A DNA stretch of 49,087 nucleotides from CAZWSC01 sp964636385 (GCA_964636385.1 CAZWSC010000003.1:1-49087), one strand, 5' to 3'. Positions 8,229 to 17,421 are shown, counted from the first letter of the stretch. Notes: generated by a model from the letters alone, not told the origin. Numbers and translations are program-made.

Positions 8229-9240
8229 ATGTACCAACCCTGTGATCGACGCCGGTTCCCGGAGATCATCCACAGGCATCGCAACCGGCTCCTCCTGCTT
8301 CAGACAGCCGCCCTTCTCCTGCTCTCCCACAGCCACTCCCGGGCTGCGGCGCCGGCATACCAGCCGCCTTCCATGGCAACACCCGTCTACGGAACGCCGA
8401 CCTTTCCGTGTCCTCCCGAACTCGTTCCCTGGGTAGCTTTCTGGTTGCGCATATTCACGGAGTTTACGAGCATCCAGCGGGTCCTGCATGACTCCCGCTA
8501 TCCATGGGTGATCCACGGGGTCGTGGATGTCGCGGGTCTTTCACCCGCACAGGCAAACGTCAGGGTGCAGGAGCGGCGCGCATGGTACGGGCTGATCCTG
8601 GAGAGCCTCGCACTTGGATCTCACCGCGAGCTTACCGAGGCGCATAAACGGGTCGCCGCGACAGTCTCCGCTGTTCCCGAACAGGCCGGTTACACCAGGG
8701 CGCGCGGGCGAATGCGCAGCCGGACAGGAATCAGTGATATGTTCCGCGCAGGGCTTGTGAGGTCCGGCCGGTACATGCACGAGATCGAGGCGATTCTTGA
8801 CAGCCTGGGCGTGCCGAAAGAGATCGCATTCTCCCGCATGTGGAGTCCTCCTTTGATGCCCTGGCGCTATCGAGGGCAGGGGCTGTCGGCATGTGGCACT
8901 TCACCGGGCCGACAGGGCCGATGTATCCCAGGATCACTCAGGCCTACCGCCTGCCCCAGTATGTCAAGCTTCCCACCCTGGCCACCGCCTTCGGGGTAAC
9001 CCTGCGGGAACTGGCCGACCTGAACCCGGCCCTGGGAACCTCCCACCTTCAGGGCTCCCGAGTACTGCCGGGAGGGTATCGCCTCAGGCTGCCGCCCGGA
9101 TCAGGGGAGGAACACCACGCACTGTTCGCTTCGATCCCCGCATCGGAGCGGTTCGATACCCGGCCACAGCCCCCGGGCTATCGAGTCCGCCCCGGGTTCC
9201 AGCCTGTGCCGATCACCGGGAGCCTCGTAGTCCCTTCCAT
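8229..9240 (+). pseudogene. broken MltD-like lytic transglycosylase gene (frameshift, internal deletion, lost LysM)
   Basis: The first frame (from 8229) encodes a signal-like segment and the N-terminal domain of MltD-type enzymes, ending 'DSLGVPKEIAF'. The family continues '(L)PHVESSF', with the Glu the catalytic residue. Here that continuation lies in another frame from about 8831 ('LPHVESSFDALALSRAGAVG'), so one base is missing near 8829-8831. After 'GMWHFT' about 100 residues of the SLT domain are absent and the frame jumps to a C-terminal part ('YVKLPTLATAFGVTLRELAD'). A LysM-like 'YRVRPG' near 9180 then loses its pattern. Three lesions make a sequencing error alone unlikely. End coordinate is approximate. 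Confidence 0.75.
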
Positions 9241-9434
9241 CCGGGTTAGTAGTTCACATCTTTTCCTCTCAACGGATGGACAGGATGTGGCGATACCTAA
9301 CCGTGGGCAAGACCGGCCATCTCATCCGGCTTCGCTGGCGAGCACCAGCCGTCCGCATGAGGGAGGCCCGACGCGGACCCATCGGCCCAAGGGGGGTCCG
9401 GGTTCTCCCGGACTCGCTACCACTGAGGAGAGCG

Positions 9435-9929
9435 ATGAAGATCGAGTACATCAACCCATTCATCGAGAGCGTGTTAGGGCTGTTCACGACCATGCTCGAG
9501 TGCCCCGTGGAGAGGGGGCAACTATCCATCGCCAGTGAACGCTGGGATACCGGAGATGTCACGGCGCTCATAGGTCTGTCTGGTCCCGCCAGGGGCACGG
9601 TCGCACTCTCATTTCCGCGGCAGACCGCCGTTGCGATGGTCAGCCGCCTGCTGCAGATCGACGAGTCAGACGCGGGCGACAGCATCACAGACGGTGTCGC
9701 GGAGCTGGTCAACATAGTCGCCGGCAGCGCCAAGGCGAAGTTCTCCACGGGAAACCCGGACTCGGTGATCAGCCTGGGCCTGCCGACTGTGATCCAGGGG
9801 AAGGAGTACACGCTGGGCTATCCACAGGATGCGACCTGGCTGGATGTTCCCTTCGAGACCGGCCTGGGTTCGTTCAGCATGCGCGTCACATTCGATCTTC
9901 AGGTGAGCCAGAAAGGAAAGGCGGCATGA
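9435..9929 (+). CDS. cheX: CheX-like CheY-P phosphatase
   Basis: This 164-residue product matches CheX: 'MKIEYINPFIESVLGLFTTM' at the N-terminus and 'DGVAELVNIVAGSAK', which holds the D-x3-E-x2-N motif that removes phosphate from CheY-P. The inner ATG at 9435 is preceded by GAGGAG; the 53 extra residues of the longer frame have no family match. Its stop overlaps the start of a CheY-like receiver (ATGA at 9926-9929), giving a phosphatase/receiver pair. No receptor, CheA or flagellar gene is near, so the output is unknown. Confidence 0.85.
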   Translation: MKIEYINPFIESVLGLFTTMLECPVERGQLSIASERWDTGDVTALIGLSGPARGTVALSFPRQTAVAMVSRLLQIDESDAGDSITDGVAELVNIVAGSAKAKFSTGNPDSVISLGLPTVIQGKEYTLGYPQDATWLDVPFETGLGSFSMRVTFDLQVSQKGKAA

Positions 9930-10291
9930 AAGCTCTGGTTGTAGATGACTCTGCCGTAATGCGCAAGGTCATGGCGGGGGCGCTGTCCCGGGCCGGAATC
10001 ACTGAAGTGGGCCAGGCTGCTGACGGCAAGGAGGCTGTCGACATGGTTGCCGCGGGCGGATTCGGCCTGGTCCTGATGGACTGGAACATGCCGAACATGC
10101 TCGGCATAGACGCGCTCAAGGCGATAAGGGCAGCCGGCAACAAGGTCCCGATCATCATGGTTACCACCGAAGCCGAGAAGGCCCGCGTAATCGAGGCTCT
10201 CAAGGCCGGCGCGAACAACTACATCATCAAGCCGTTCGAGCCGGCCGCGATAGTCACCAAGATCCAGGAGACACTCTCCAAGGCTGCCTGA
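9926..10291 (+). CDS. cheY: CheY-like single-domain response regulator
   Basis: This is a 121-residue receiver with all active-site residues: acidic pair D7/D8 ('VVDDSAVMRK'), phospho-acceptor D52 ('VLMDWNMPN'), switch Thr at 80 ('IMVTTEAE') and K102 ('YIIKPFEP'). There is no output domain, so it acts by binding a partner. The 4-base overlap with cheX implies coupled expression of receiver and phosphatase. The kinase must lie elsewhere. A GC-rich hairpin follows within 30 bases. Confidence 0.92.
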   Translation: MKALVVDDSAVMRKVMAGALSRAGITEVGQAADGKEAVDMVAAGGFGLVLMDWNMPNMLGIDALKAIRAAGNKVPIIMVTTEAEKARVIEALKAGANNYIIKPFEPAAIVTKIQETLSKAA

Positions 10292-10318
10292 CCCGGACCG
10301 GCCGGAAGCTCGTCTCGC

Positions 10319-10333
10319 CCCCTCCTGGAGGGG
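10319..10333 (+). terminator. small GC hairpin after cheY
   Basis: CCCCTC and GAGGGG form a 6-bp stem with a CTG loop, 28 bases past the cheY stop. There is no clear U-tract, so this is only a candidate. Confidence 0.3.
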
Positions 10334-10480
10334 TATCGCGGGGAGCCCGGGCCGTTGCCCTGGGTCACCGGCATGCCTGCGCCCCAACCGGGCGTCCCTG
10401 ATCGCCCTGCGGAGTCTTCCGCGGGGTGCCTTCATATCTGCACTGTAACGGGCGCGACGCTATCGTATCCGTTCTGTCTG

Positions 10481-10510
10481 TTGCGCGTTTGCGGCACACC
10501 GTGCTAGATT
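10481..10510 (+). promoter_or_regulatory. candidate sigma70-type promoter of proS
   Basis: TTGCGC (10481-10486), an 18-base spacer and TAGATT (10505-10510) preceded by TGC, an extended -10. Transcription would start near 10517, leaving a leader of about 44 bases before the proS ATG. Confidence 0.45.
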
Positions 10511-10560
10511 GGGCGGGACTTTACCTGAAACAAGGACCTTCATCGGGCGGAGGATACGCG

Positions 10561-12009
10561 ATGGCGCAAGAGGCAATCACGCCGCGGGGCAAAGACTTTT
10601 CCCAGTGGTATCTGGACGTGATAAGGCAGGCGGAACTGGCCGATCACTCGCCGGTCCGCGGCTGCATGGTCATCCGTCCGAACGGGTACGCGATCTGGGA
10701 GAAGATACAGGCCGGTCTGGACAGGCGGATCAAGGCCACCGGGCATCAGAACGCCTACTTCCCCCTTTTCATCCCGGAGGGCTTCCTCAAGAAGGAGGCC
10801 GAGCACGTTGAAGGATTCTCCCCCGAGCTCGCGGTTGTGACACATGGCGGCGGCAAGGCGCTGGAAGAGCCGCTGGTGGTCCGCCCCACTTCCGAGACGA
10901 TCATCTACTCCATGTTCTCGAAGTGGATCAACTCCTACCGGGACCTCCCCCTCCTCATCAACCAGTGGGCGAACGTGGTCCGCTGGGAGATGCGGACCCG
11001 CCTCTTCCTGAGAACCACGGAGTTCCTGTGGCAGGAAGGACACACGGCGCACGTGGATGAAGCCGACGCAGAGGCGGAGACGATCCGCATGCTGGATGTC
11101 TACACCGATTTCGTCGAGAACGAGATGGCGGTTCCGGTGCACCGGGGCCTAAAGACGGACGCAGAGCGCTTCGCGGGCGCGCTCCGGACCTACAGCATCG
11201 AGGCGATGATGCAGGACGGGAAGGCGCTCCAGGCCGGAACGTCGCACAACCTCGGCCAGAACTTCTCGGTCCCTTTCAATGTCCGTTACCAGGACGAGGC
11301 GGGGACGATGCAACACGCCTGGATGACCTCCTGGGGAGTCTCCACGCGGCTTGTCGGGGCCCTCATCATGGCCCACTCCGACGACTCCGGGCTCGTGGTT
11401 CCCCCCCGCCTCTCCGCTCTCGGGGCCGTGATCGTCCCGATCTGGAAGTCGGACGGGGAGAAGACCGTCGTCCTGGAGGCTGCACAGCGTATAGCGCGCT
11501 CCCTCGACGGTGTCGCCGAAGTGCGCGTCGACGATCGCGACCAGATCCGGCCGGGCTGGAAGTACACAGAGTGGGAAGCCAGGGGAGTGCCTGTCAGGAT
11601 CGAGGTCGGTCCCCGCGATGTGGCGAACGGCCAGGCAGTGCTGGTTCGCCGCGACAACCGGGCGAAACAGCCGACACCCATGGGCGGGATTCCCGGGGCT
11701 CTCCCTCTCATGCACGAGCAGATGCAGAAGGATCTCTTCCAGAAGGCCCTGGCATTCCGCGATTCACACACAACCGTGATCGACGACTACGACACCTTCC
11801 GCGGGTTCATCGCCGACGACGAGGGGTTCGTGATGGCGCACTGGTGCCAGGACCCGTCATGCGAGACCAGCGTCAAGGAAGAGACCAAGGCCACCATCCG
11901 GGTGAAGCCTATGGACAAGCTTGACGGGGCGACCCGGGAGGACGCAGGCGTCTGCATCGTGTGCGGGAAGCCTTCACCGTACAGGGTGATCTGGGCGATC
12001 GCCTACTGA
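10561..12009 (+). CDS. proS: prolyl-tRNA synthetase, archaeal/eukaryal-type
   Basis: This class II synthetase charges tRNA-Pro. The 482-residue product has motif 2 ('VRWEMRTRLFLRTTEFLWQE'), motif 3 ('MTSWGVSTRLVGALIM') and the anticodon-binding domain. A C-terminal zinc domain carries Cys pairs ('HWCQDPSCE' and 'CIVCGKPS'), and the protein ends in Tyr ('WAIAY'). This is the archaeal/eukaryal-like form found in some bacteria, without the insertion editing domain of the Escherichia coli type. The ATG at 10561 has GGAGG at the right spacing; the longer frame adds 45 unrelated residues. Codon use looks like the neighbours, so recent transfer is not evident. Confidence 0.95.
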   Translation: MAQEAITPRGKDFSQWYLDVIRQAELADHSPVRGCMVIRPNGYAIWEKIQAGLDRRIKATGHQNAYFPLFIPEGFLKKEAEHVEGFSPELAVVTHGGGKALEEPLVVRPTSETIIYSMFSKWINSYRDLPLLINQWANVVRWEMRTRLFLRTTEFLWQEGHTAHVDEADAEAETIRMLDVYTDFVENEMAVPVHRGLKTDAERFAGALRTYSIEAMMQDGKALQAGTSHNLGQNFSVPFNVRYQDEAGTMQHAWMTSWGVSTRLVGALIMAHSDDSGLVVPPRLSALGAVIVPIWKSDGEKTVVLEAAQRIARSLDGVAEVRVDDRDQIRPGWKYTEWEARGVPVRIEVGPRDVANGQAVLVRRDNRAKQPTPMGGIPGALPLMHEQMQKDLFQKALAFRDSHTTVIDDYDTFRGFIADDEGFVMAHWCQDPSCETSVKEETKATIRVKPMDKLDGATREDAGVCIVCGKPSPYRVIWAIAY

Positions 12010-12034
12010 CCTGCTTCACCAGCGGATCTTCCGG

Positions 12035-12053
12035 ACCGGGCCTGGCGCCCGGT
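12035..12053. terminator. hairpin between convergent proS and beta-propeller genes
   Basis: A perfect 7-bp stem ACCGGGC/GCCCGGT with loop CTGGC lies in the 51-base gap between two convergent stops. U-tracts are poor on both sides. Confidence 0.5.
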
Positions 12054-12060
12054 GTGTCGG

Positions 12061-14250
12061 CTAGTCTCCCGCCTCGATCCACGCGCGGTGACTGCCACGA
12101 TTGCCGGCCGCATCCTGCACCCTGATGACGATCCATTCGCCGGATTGTCCGTGCGCCGGGCTTACCGTGCCGTGGAAGCCTTCCTCGACAGAGTCGAATA
12201 CTCCATCCGTGGCTGTCAGCGGCTGGAAAGGCCCGTTGTCCAGGGACACCTCCACGCTCACGACCGGTGAGCTGTCGTCCCTCGCACGCCCCTCGATACG
12301 GATCCCCGTGTCGCGCGTGCGGCGGACACGAACCTGCTCCACGACTGGCGGCACTGTGTCCACTCGGAAGGGTGCACTCAGCCGGGTCTCCATCAACCCC
12401 GTTCCCGGCACGTTGGAGGGTTCGTCGGAGACTGTCAGGCGAATCTGGTAGACTCCGTCGGGTATCATCCCCTCCTCGAACGACCAGGCCGTCTCACGGA
12501 TATCCCTGGCCAGGGTGCGGAACTCCGTCCCGCCTTCAGCGCGGATTCCGAGTGTGTAGACCAGGACGTCTCCGTCAGGATCCGAAGCCTCCCAGATGAC
12601 CGACCGTATACGGCGGACCCAGTTGGGCACATCCTGCGGAGAGACTGTCATCATGCCGGAGGGGGGCAGCGAGTAGTCGATGAGGACGCCACCTGGAAGA
12701 AGCTGGCTGACCGAACCGCGGCTGCCTTCGGAGGCGGCATACTGCGGGATGTCGGGAGAGACACGAAGGCTCCCGATACGGGGTCTGCGGTTGGCACCGG
12801 CATAGGAGACGCGCACACCGTAGAGCACAGGTCCGCCCGCTCCATCAGCTTCGAGGCGTGCCCTCCACTGCAGGAACCGCGCATGAGGGCTCGGCACCGG
12901 GCCGCTCAGTTCCCCGTCCAGATCCACCTTCCGCCACTCACTCCAGGTCTGGTCAGGCGTCTGAGTGAAGCCTGTGCGGGTCTCGAACCCGATTCCGCCC
13001 CGCCTGCCTGGAACGCCGTTCCAGCGTACCCGGCCCCAGTTCACAGGACCACCCGCATCCTGGACCTTTGAGGTCAGCGTGCCGGCAGCGCCGTTCCCTG
13101 ACTCGAGCATGTACCAGCGCCCGGGGTTCCCTGTACCAGCATGGATCGTTCCTCCGGCCCTGACCAGCGACAGTATCTGGTACTCCTCGGGCCGCCACAG
13201 CAGTGACTCCATGCCGTACTCGTCGATGCGATAGAGCGCAGCAGAGTCTCCGGTTCCCACCAGGATCGAACCATCTGCGTCCCGGGCCAGTGAGTGGATC
13301 AGCCTCTCCTGACACTGCCAGATACGGGTTGCACTCCCCTCCGGCGACAGGTGGAAGAGGGAAGGGCCCGAAGCCCCTGTGCCGGAGTTGACCCTTTCTC
13401 TCTCCGTTCCGCCCGAAGCCCCCCCTCCCTGAGCCTGGAAGGGGGGATTGGTGGCGAAGATCAACCCGCCGTCATCCAGGGGAATCAACGAAACAACCTC
13501 GGATTGCTCCGAGTCGTACACAGTCCGCACCGTTCCCGACTTCGGGTCGATCTTCTGTACAAGGCCTCGCCCGTCAGTCCCGGCCCAGATGCTCCCGTCG
13601 GGAGCCCAGGCCAGGCAGCGGAGTGAAAGGTCGGCCAACTCCGCCACGACCTCACCCTTCCCTTCCCTGGTGATGCGGTAGAGCCTTCCGCGCTCGCCCG
13701 TGGCGGCATAGACCTCGCCGTCCTTCCCCGCCAGAAGCGCGAAGGCAAGAGACTCAGGCAGGTTGAAGAGGGTCCGCTTCTCTCCCTTGAGGTCGATCTG
13801 CACCACGGCCCCGGCCGGGGCGCCGGCCGCGTAGATCTCCCCCTTCGGGCCGACCGCAAGGGCGAAGACCTCGTAGTCGAAGAGCCCGGCCAGGACCTCG
13901 AACCGGTCGTCCCCCGCCTTTGGTCTTCCGCGGAGGATCTCCCCCTGGTCGCCGGTAGCAAGGAGCAGGTCTCCACCTTCGAGCAGCGCCATCGACCAGA
14001 TGGTGCGGGATCCGGGATCTGCCATCAGAACTGGTTTCAGGCCCGGGCCTACCCAACCATCCTGATGCATGGTCAGCCCTTCCGACTCGCATTCCCTGAA
14101 ACGGATATAGGACTCGGTCCGGAACTGGTCGGTCAGCGCCGAAGCGGCCGGTAGTGCGACAAGTCCTGCCATACAGACGGAGACAACAGCGGCGGTCGGC
14201 AGCAGGGCTCGAACCCGCTTCGTGCAACCCGGCATCCGTATCGAACTCAC
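12061..14250 (-). CDS. secreted beta-propeller protein with C-terminal Ig-like region
   Basis: The start is taken as GTG at 14250. It overlaps the stop of the S55 peptidase gene (GTGA) and has GGAGG 7 bases upstream; the longest frame (to 14604) would run inside that gene. The 729-residue product has a signal peptide ('AAVVSVCMAGLVALPAASA'). About six propeller blades follow, each with a G-x-(I/V)-(Y/W)-x-G/A turn ('GEIYAAGAPAG', 'GEVYAATGERG', 'GSIWAGTDGRG', 'GSILVGTGDSA'), then a Ser/Trp-rich region and Ig-like strands ('DTVPPVVEQVRVRR'). It is probably periplasmic or at the surface and paired with the peptidase upstream. No enzyme motif was seen. Confidence 0.7.
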   Translation of the reverse strand: MSSIRMPGCTKRVRALLPTAAVVSVCMAGLVALPAASALTDQFRTESYIRFRECESEGLTMHQDGWVGPGLKPVLMADPGSRTIWSMALLEGGDLLLATGDQGEILRGRPKAGDDRFEVLAGLFDYEVFALAVGPKGEIYAAGAPAGAVVQIDLKGEKRTLFNLPESLAFALLAGKDGEVYAATGERGRLYRITREGKGEVVAELADLSLRCLAWAPDGSIWAGTDGRGLVQKIDPKSGTVRTVYDSEQSEVVSLIPLDDGGLIFATNPPFQAQGGGASGGTERERVNSGTGASGPSLFHLSPEGSATRIWQCQERLIHSLARDADGSILVGTGDSAALYRIDEYGMESLLWRPEEYQILSLVRAGGTIHAGTGNPGRWYMLESGNGAAGTLTSKVQDAGGPVNWGRVRWNGVPGRRGGIGFETRTGFTQTPDQTWSEWRKVDLDGELSGPVPSPHARFLQWRARLEADGAGGPVLYGVRVSYAGANRRPRIGSLRVSPDIPQYAASEGSRGSVSQLLPGGVLIDYSLPPSGMMTVSPQDVPNWVRRIRSVIWEASDPDGDVLVYTLGIRAEGGTEFRTLARDIRETAWSFEEGMIPDGVYQIRLTVSDEPSNVPGTGLMETRLSAPFRVDTVPPVVEQVRVRRTRDTGIRIEGRARDDSSPVVSVEVSLDNGPFQPLTATDGVFDSVEEGFHGTVSPAHGQSGEWIVIRVQDAAGNRGSHRAWIEAGD

Positions 14251-16151
14251 GGCTTCACCTCCAGACTCAGTGCTTCCCCTCCGCGAACCACATAAGGGGC
14301 CTCCAGACGCTCCTCCAGCAGAAGTGCCGCGGATGTTGAGCGAACCCTGCTCCAGCTCCCTTCCGCCTCCGTCGCCGCTCTGAGAGAAGGCGGCAGAGGC
14401 GGGATGTCGGAATCTCCGATCATGGAGCCGTCTTCTTCCACGACGATGCGGAGCATGAGCGCACCCTGTCGGGGAACAGATTCGATCAGCCGGAAGAGCC
14501 CCGCCAGGTCGCGCGGCGTGTACCTGGCCGGCGCCCGGTCCCGATCCCACTCCGCAAACTCCGATGCCCCGCCCACGGCCAGTCTCAGTTTCCTGCCGGC
14601 CCACGCCTCAGGAATCGGGATGGTCGCCACCCGGGTGACCGGCTCACTCCTGTGCGGCTGGAGGGTTACTTCCACCCTGAGCTCGCCACCGGGGTCGAGC
14701 AGTCTGGGCCAGGCATACAGCCTGCTTATCCTCGCCTCGGCGCGCTCCTGCCGGTAATCAGCCTCGACAACCACGGAATCGATGCGAACTCTTTCGAAAG
14801 GATTCGCGAGGAGTATCCCGGCAGGGAGGGTGATCTCAGTTCCAAGTGTGAATCCGGGTATCTCCGTGAACATAAGATCGCTCCGATCCACCTGCTTCCC
14901 GTCCTTGAGATACACGGTGAGGCGGCTCTTCACCGTCGCTTCTCCCTGCGGCCACCCCGACGTCATGAACGAGTTGGTAACCGTCCACGGGATGAGTGCC
15001 CTCGTCAGCATGTGATGCCGCACGAGCTCGTACCTGAACTGCCTCGGACTCGCGTCTCCCTCCCTGAGCACGACACGTACCGGGAGCATGTCGGGATGTT
15101 CTCCCCTGACACCTGACACCCCGGCCCTGCTGTCGCGCAGTGTTCTGCCGATCGGCTCTCCCGGAGAACCCATCTTGAATGAGATCTGCAGGCTCGGCAT
15201 CACCGCGTGGATCCAGGCAATCGAGAACGGCAGGTCGGATGGGCCGTCCTGAAGCATCGGATGGCCAAGGGCCAGGAACCTGTCGCCGTCAACGTGCGTG
15301 AGGGTCCCGACGGCGGCGAGACTGGCGTCACCGCGCACCATCTCGATAGAGACCGCCTGACCGGGTTCGAAAGCCCCTGCCGTACCGGCCGGGGTTCCTC
15401 CGACCCTGCTGCCGGATGCCATCGGCACCGGGAGGAAGCCGACGCTCTCGAGATACCGTGAAAGCCTCCGGTCTACAGCAGGATTCCACCCGGACAGTGA
15501 GACAGGCAGGGAGATGAGTGAAGGACCCGCATCCCCAGGACGGCTGGGCGGTCGAGACAGCAGATCCTCCGGATCCCCGCCACCGCATACGAAGCGTGAC
15601 CAGAGCGCGTCGAACTGCCCTGTATCCGCAGGCTCACGGCCAGCCGGGGCCGGGGTTGCGGCACTCCTGCTGCCGCCGGGATCGCCACCACAGAGGCGCT
15701 CACTACCTGCCGTGTCCAACTCGGCTCCATCGGAAGCCGGCATCTCCAGCAGGTCGAGCATCTCCCCAATGGGGGTGATCGCACCCACCGGATCTTTGAG
15801 GAATGGAAACGCAAAGGCGATCGCACCGATCAGACGTCCATCGATGTAGACCGGGCTGCCGCTCATACCGGCAACAATCCCGCTGTGTTCCAGACGTTCA
15901 TCCAGGGCCCGGAAGAGGATCAGGTCGCCCTGGGGCCGGGTCTTCCGCAGAACGTCCACAATCTCGACATCGAACTCCTCGACTGTGGAGCCGCGGAAGA
16001 CGGTGCGTCCCGTTCCGCGCATTCCGGCCTGGATTTCGTCTACGTGCATGAAGCCGGCAGCCTCCACGGGAGTTGGGGACAGGAAGATGGAGAGCACTGT
16101 CATGATGAGGAGGGCGCAGGCCTGGCGGATCCATCCGGAATGGCCGGTCAT
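14247..16151 (-). CDS. secreted S55-type (SpoIVB-like) serine peptidase
   Basis: This 634-residue protein has a signal peptide (about residues 10-31) and then 'GFMHVDEIQAGMRGTGRTVF', the usual lead of S55-like proteins outside Firmicutes. The Ser motif 'GIVAGMSGSPVY' is at 91-102, and the His-type motif 'GTLTHVDGDRFLALGHPM' is at 282-299. SpoIVB itself has the His motif before the Ser motif, so the order here is reversed. A low-complexity Gly/Pro segment (150-210) separates the halves. The start at 16151 has AAGGAG at good spacing; the 23 extra residues of the longer frame have no support. Substrate is unknown; the beta-propeller downstream is probably coupled. Confidence 0.75.
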   Translation of the reverse strand: MTGHSGWIRQACALLIMTVLSIFLSPTPVEAAGFMHVDEIQAGMRGTGRTVFRGSTVEEFDVEIVDVLRKTRPQGDLILFRALDERLEHSGIVAGMSGSPVYIDGRLIGAIAFAFPFLKDPVGAITPIGEMLDLLEMPASDGAELDTAGSERLCGGDPGGSRSAATPAPAGREPADTGQFDALWSRFVCGGGDPEDLLSRPPSRPGDAGPSLISLPVSLSGWNPAVDRRLSRYLESVGFLPVPMASGSRVGGTPAGTAGAFEPGQAVSIEMVRGDASLAAVGTLTHVDGDRFLALGHPMLQDGPSDLPFSIAWIHAVMPSLQISFKMGSPGEPIGRTLRDSRAGVSGVRGEHPDMLPVRVVLREGDASPRQFRYELVRHHMLTRALIPWTVTNSFMTSGWPQGEATVKSRLTVYLKDGKQVDRSDLMFTEIPGFTLGTEITLPAGILLANPFERVRIDSVVVEADYRQERAEARISRLYAWPRLLDPGGELRVEVTLQPHRSEPVTRVATIPIPEAWAGRKLRLAVGGASEFAEWDRDRAPARYTPRDLAGLFRLIESVPRQGALMLRIVVEEDGSMIGDSDIPPLPPSLRAATEAEGSWSRVRSTSAALLLEERLEAPYVVRGGEALSLEVKP

Positions 16152-16337
16152 CTTGTACTCCTTGGGTCCATTGTGGAGGTCGGCATCCCTATCGATCGAC
16201 CGCGGAAAGCCCTTTCCCAATCATCCTGTTGGGTGGTGTGAGATTACTGAGCTCGCGGCAGGGATTCCCGTGCGGATCCTGGTCAGTCAGTCGGCTCCCT
16301 TTCGAGGTCACGCCGGCGTCCAGGGTCACCGGATTCC

Positions 16338-16352
16338 CCCGGAGCGTCCGGG
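16338..16352 (-). terminator. weak hairpin after the outer-membrane barrel gene
   Basis: CCCGGA/TCCGGG stem with GCG loop, 20 bases past the stop at 16372. There is no U-tract. Confidence 0.3.
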
Positions 16353-16371
16353 AAGCTCAGGCCCGGTGCAG

Positions 16372-17280
16372 CTAGAACAGGTACACGCGCAGACCGACAT
16401 TGGCCTGAACGCCACTGAAGTCCATGTTTCTCCAATGGTTCCTTGGTTCGGTGAGTGTCCGGTTCATTTCGTCCAGACGCGGTGTCTCTCCATCCTCCTC
16501 ATACACGATCTCGAGGAAGGAAGCCGCGAGAAAACTCTCAGTTCTGTGAAATGCATACCTGTTCTCGATCACCGCCTGGCCATGAGGCTCCCTGTGATAG
16601 GGGTTGGTCAGCCCGGTGATCGACCAGTCGTAATCCCCTCTGGATACAACCGCCCTGCGGTATCCGACATCTCCGACGAGGGTGAACCTCTCACTTACGA
16701 CAAGTTCCCCCTCAAGCCATCCCTGCCCCCCCCATCCTTCTCCTTTGAAAGTGACGGACTCCACACGCGTCGTGCCCGGACCTACTGAACGGAACTCGTG
16801 ACTGACGGAAACCTCCGCAGAGCTCAGGTAGATGGGGCCGCCGCCAACCCGGAGAATCAGGTTCCGAATGGGACGATACGGCAGCTGGTACATGCCCCTC
16901 AGGTAGAACAGGGTGGCCTTCGGCTCTACCTTGATGACGTAGTCGTAGTCTACGCCAGTCTTCCCGGTGATGAGGCCCCCCCCGACCGAGAGGGAAATGC
17001 TGTGGCTGATCCGTGCGCGCAGGTCGCCGGTGAAGTTGAAGCCGTAACTGAGGGAGCTCAGTTCCTTGAAATCGAATGGCCGGAGAACCGCCCGGTTGCC
17101 ATCGCGGATCCGGCTGTTTACATCCCCCATGGCAAGCCCACCCGTTCCGAACTGCCCGGACAGCGAGAACCTCTCCACGGGGTCCTCCTGAGCGGCGCTA
17201 TCTCCAGCGAAGAAGAAAGCGGCGCAGAGGCAGAAAGCCGCAGGCAACAGAATCCATCGAGTCAAACCGAGTGTGCGCAT
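16372..17280 (-). CDS. outer-membrane beta-barrel protein
   Basis: The 302-residue protein starts with a signal peptide ('WILLPAAFCLCAAFFFAGDS', cleavage near AAQ). The rest is alternating amphipathic strands with aromatic girdles, for example 'SYGFNFTGDLRARISHSISL' and 'FTLVGDVGYRRAVVS'. It ends in Phe ('VGLRVYLF'), the usual BAM signal. About 8-12 strands are likely, and no specific porin or receptor family is recognised. The ATG at 17280 has GGGAG 3 bases upstream and sits about 59 bases after a predicted transcription start; the longer frame (17316) lacks a ribosome site. Confidence 0.7.
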   Translation of the reverse strand: MRTLGLTRWILLPAAFCLCAAFFFAGDSAAQEDPVERFSLSGQFGTGGLAMGDVNSRIRDGNRAVLRPFDFKELSSLSYGFNFTGDLRARISHSISLSVGGGLITGKTGVDYDYVIKVEPKATLFYLRGMYQLPYRPIRNLILRVGGGPIYLSSAEVSVSHEFRSVGPGTTRVESVTFKGEGWGGQGWLEGELVVSERFTLVGDVGYRRAVVSRGDYDWSITGLTNPYHREPHGQAVIENRYAFHRTESFLAASFLEIVYEEDGETPRLDEMNRTLTEPRNHWRNMDFSGVQANVGLRVYLF

Positions 17281-17345
17281 AATCTCCCTACTCCCCAGAC
17301 CCGGCGGGCCGTGCATGGATCACCCCGAGACCAATACCACAGGCG

Positions 17346-17374
17346 ACGTTAGCACCTGCGGAACCGGCAGTCAA
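17346..17374 (-). promoter_or_regulatory. sigma70-type promoter of the outer-membrane barrel gene
   Basis: On the minus strand TTGACT (17374-17369), a 17-base spacer and TAACGT (17351-17346) preceded by TGC. A start point near 17339 is expected. Both boxes and the spacing are good. Confidence 0.65.
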
Positions 17375-17421
17375 CGCAGGCAGGACAGCCCCCCGGCTTC
17401 CTCACCCGCAGCAGCACCTGG

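Noticed and set aside
8061..8516. 151-codon minus frame upstream of the ABC ATPase
   Set aside because: Antisense to the transglycosylase N-domain and without any family resemblance.
12061..14604. Longer 847-codon version of the propeller gene
   Set aside because: Its first 118 codons lie inside the S55 peptidase gene; the GTG at 14250 has a ribosome site and a stop/start overlap.
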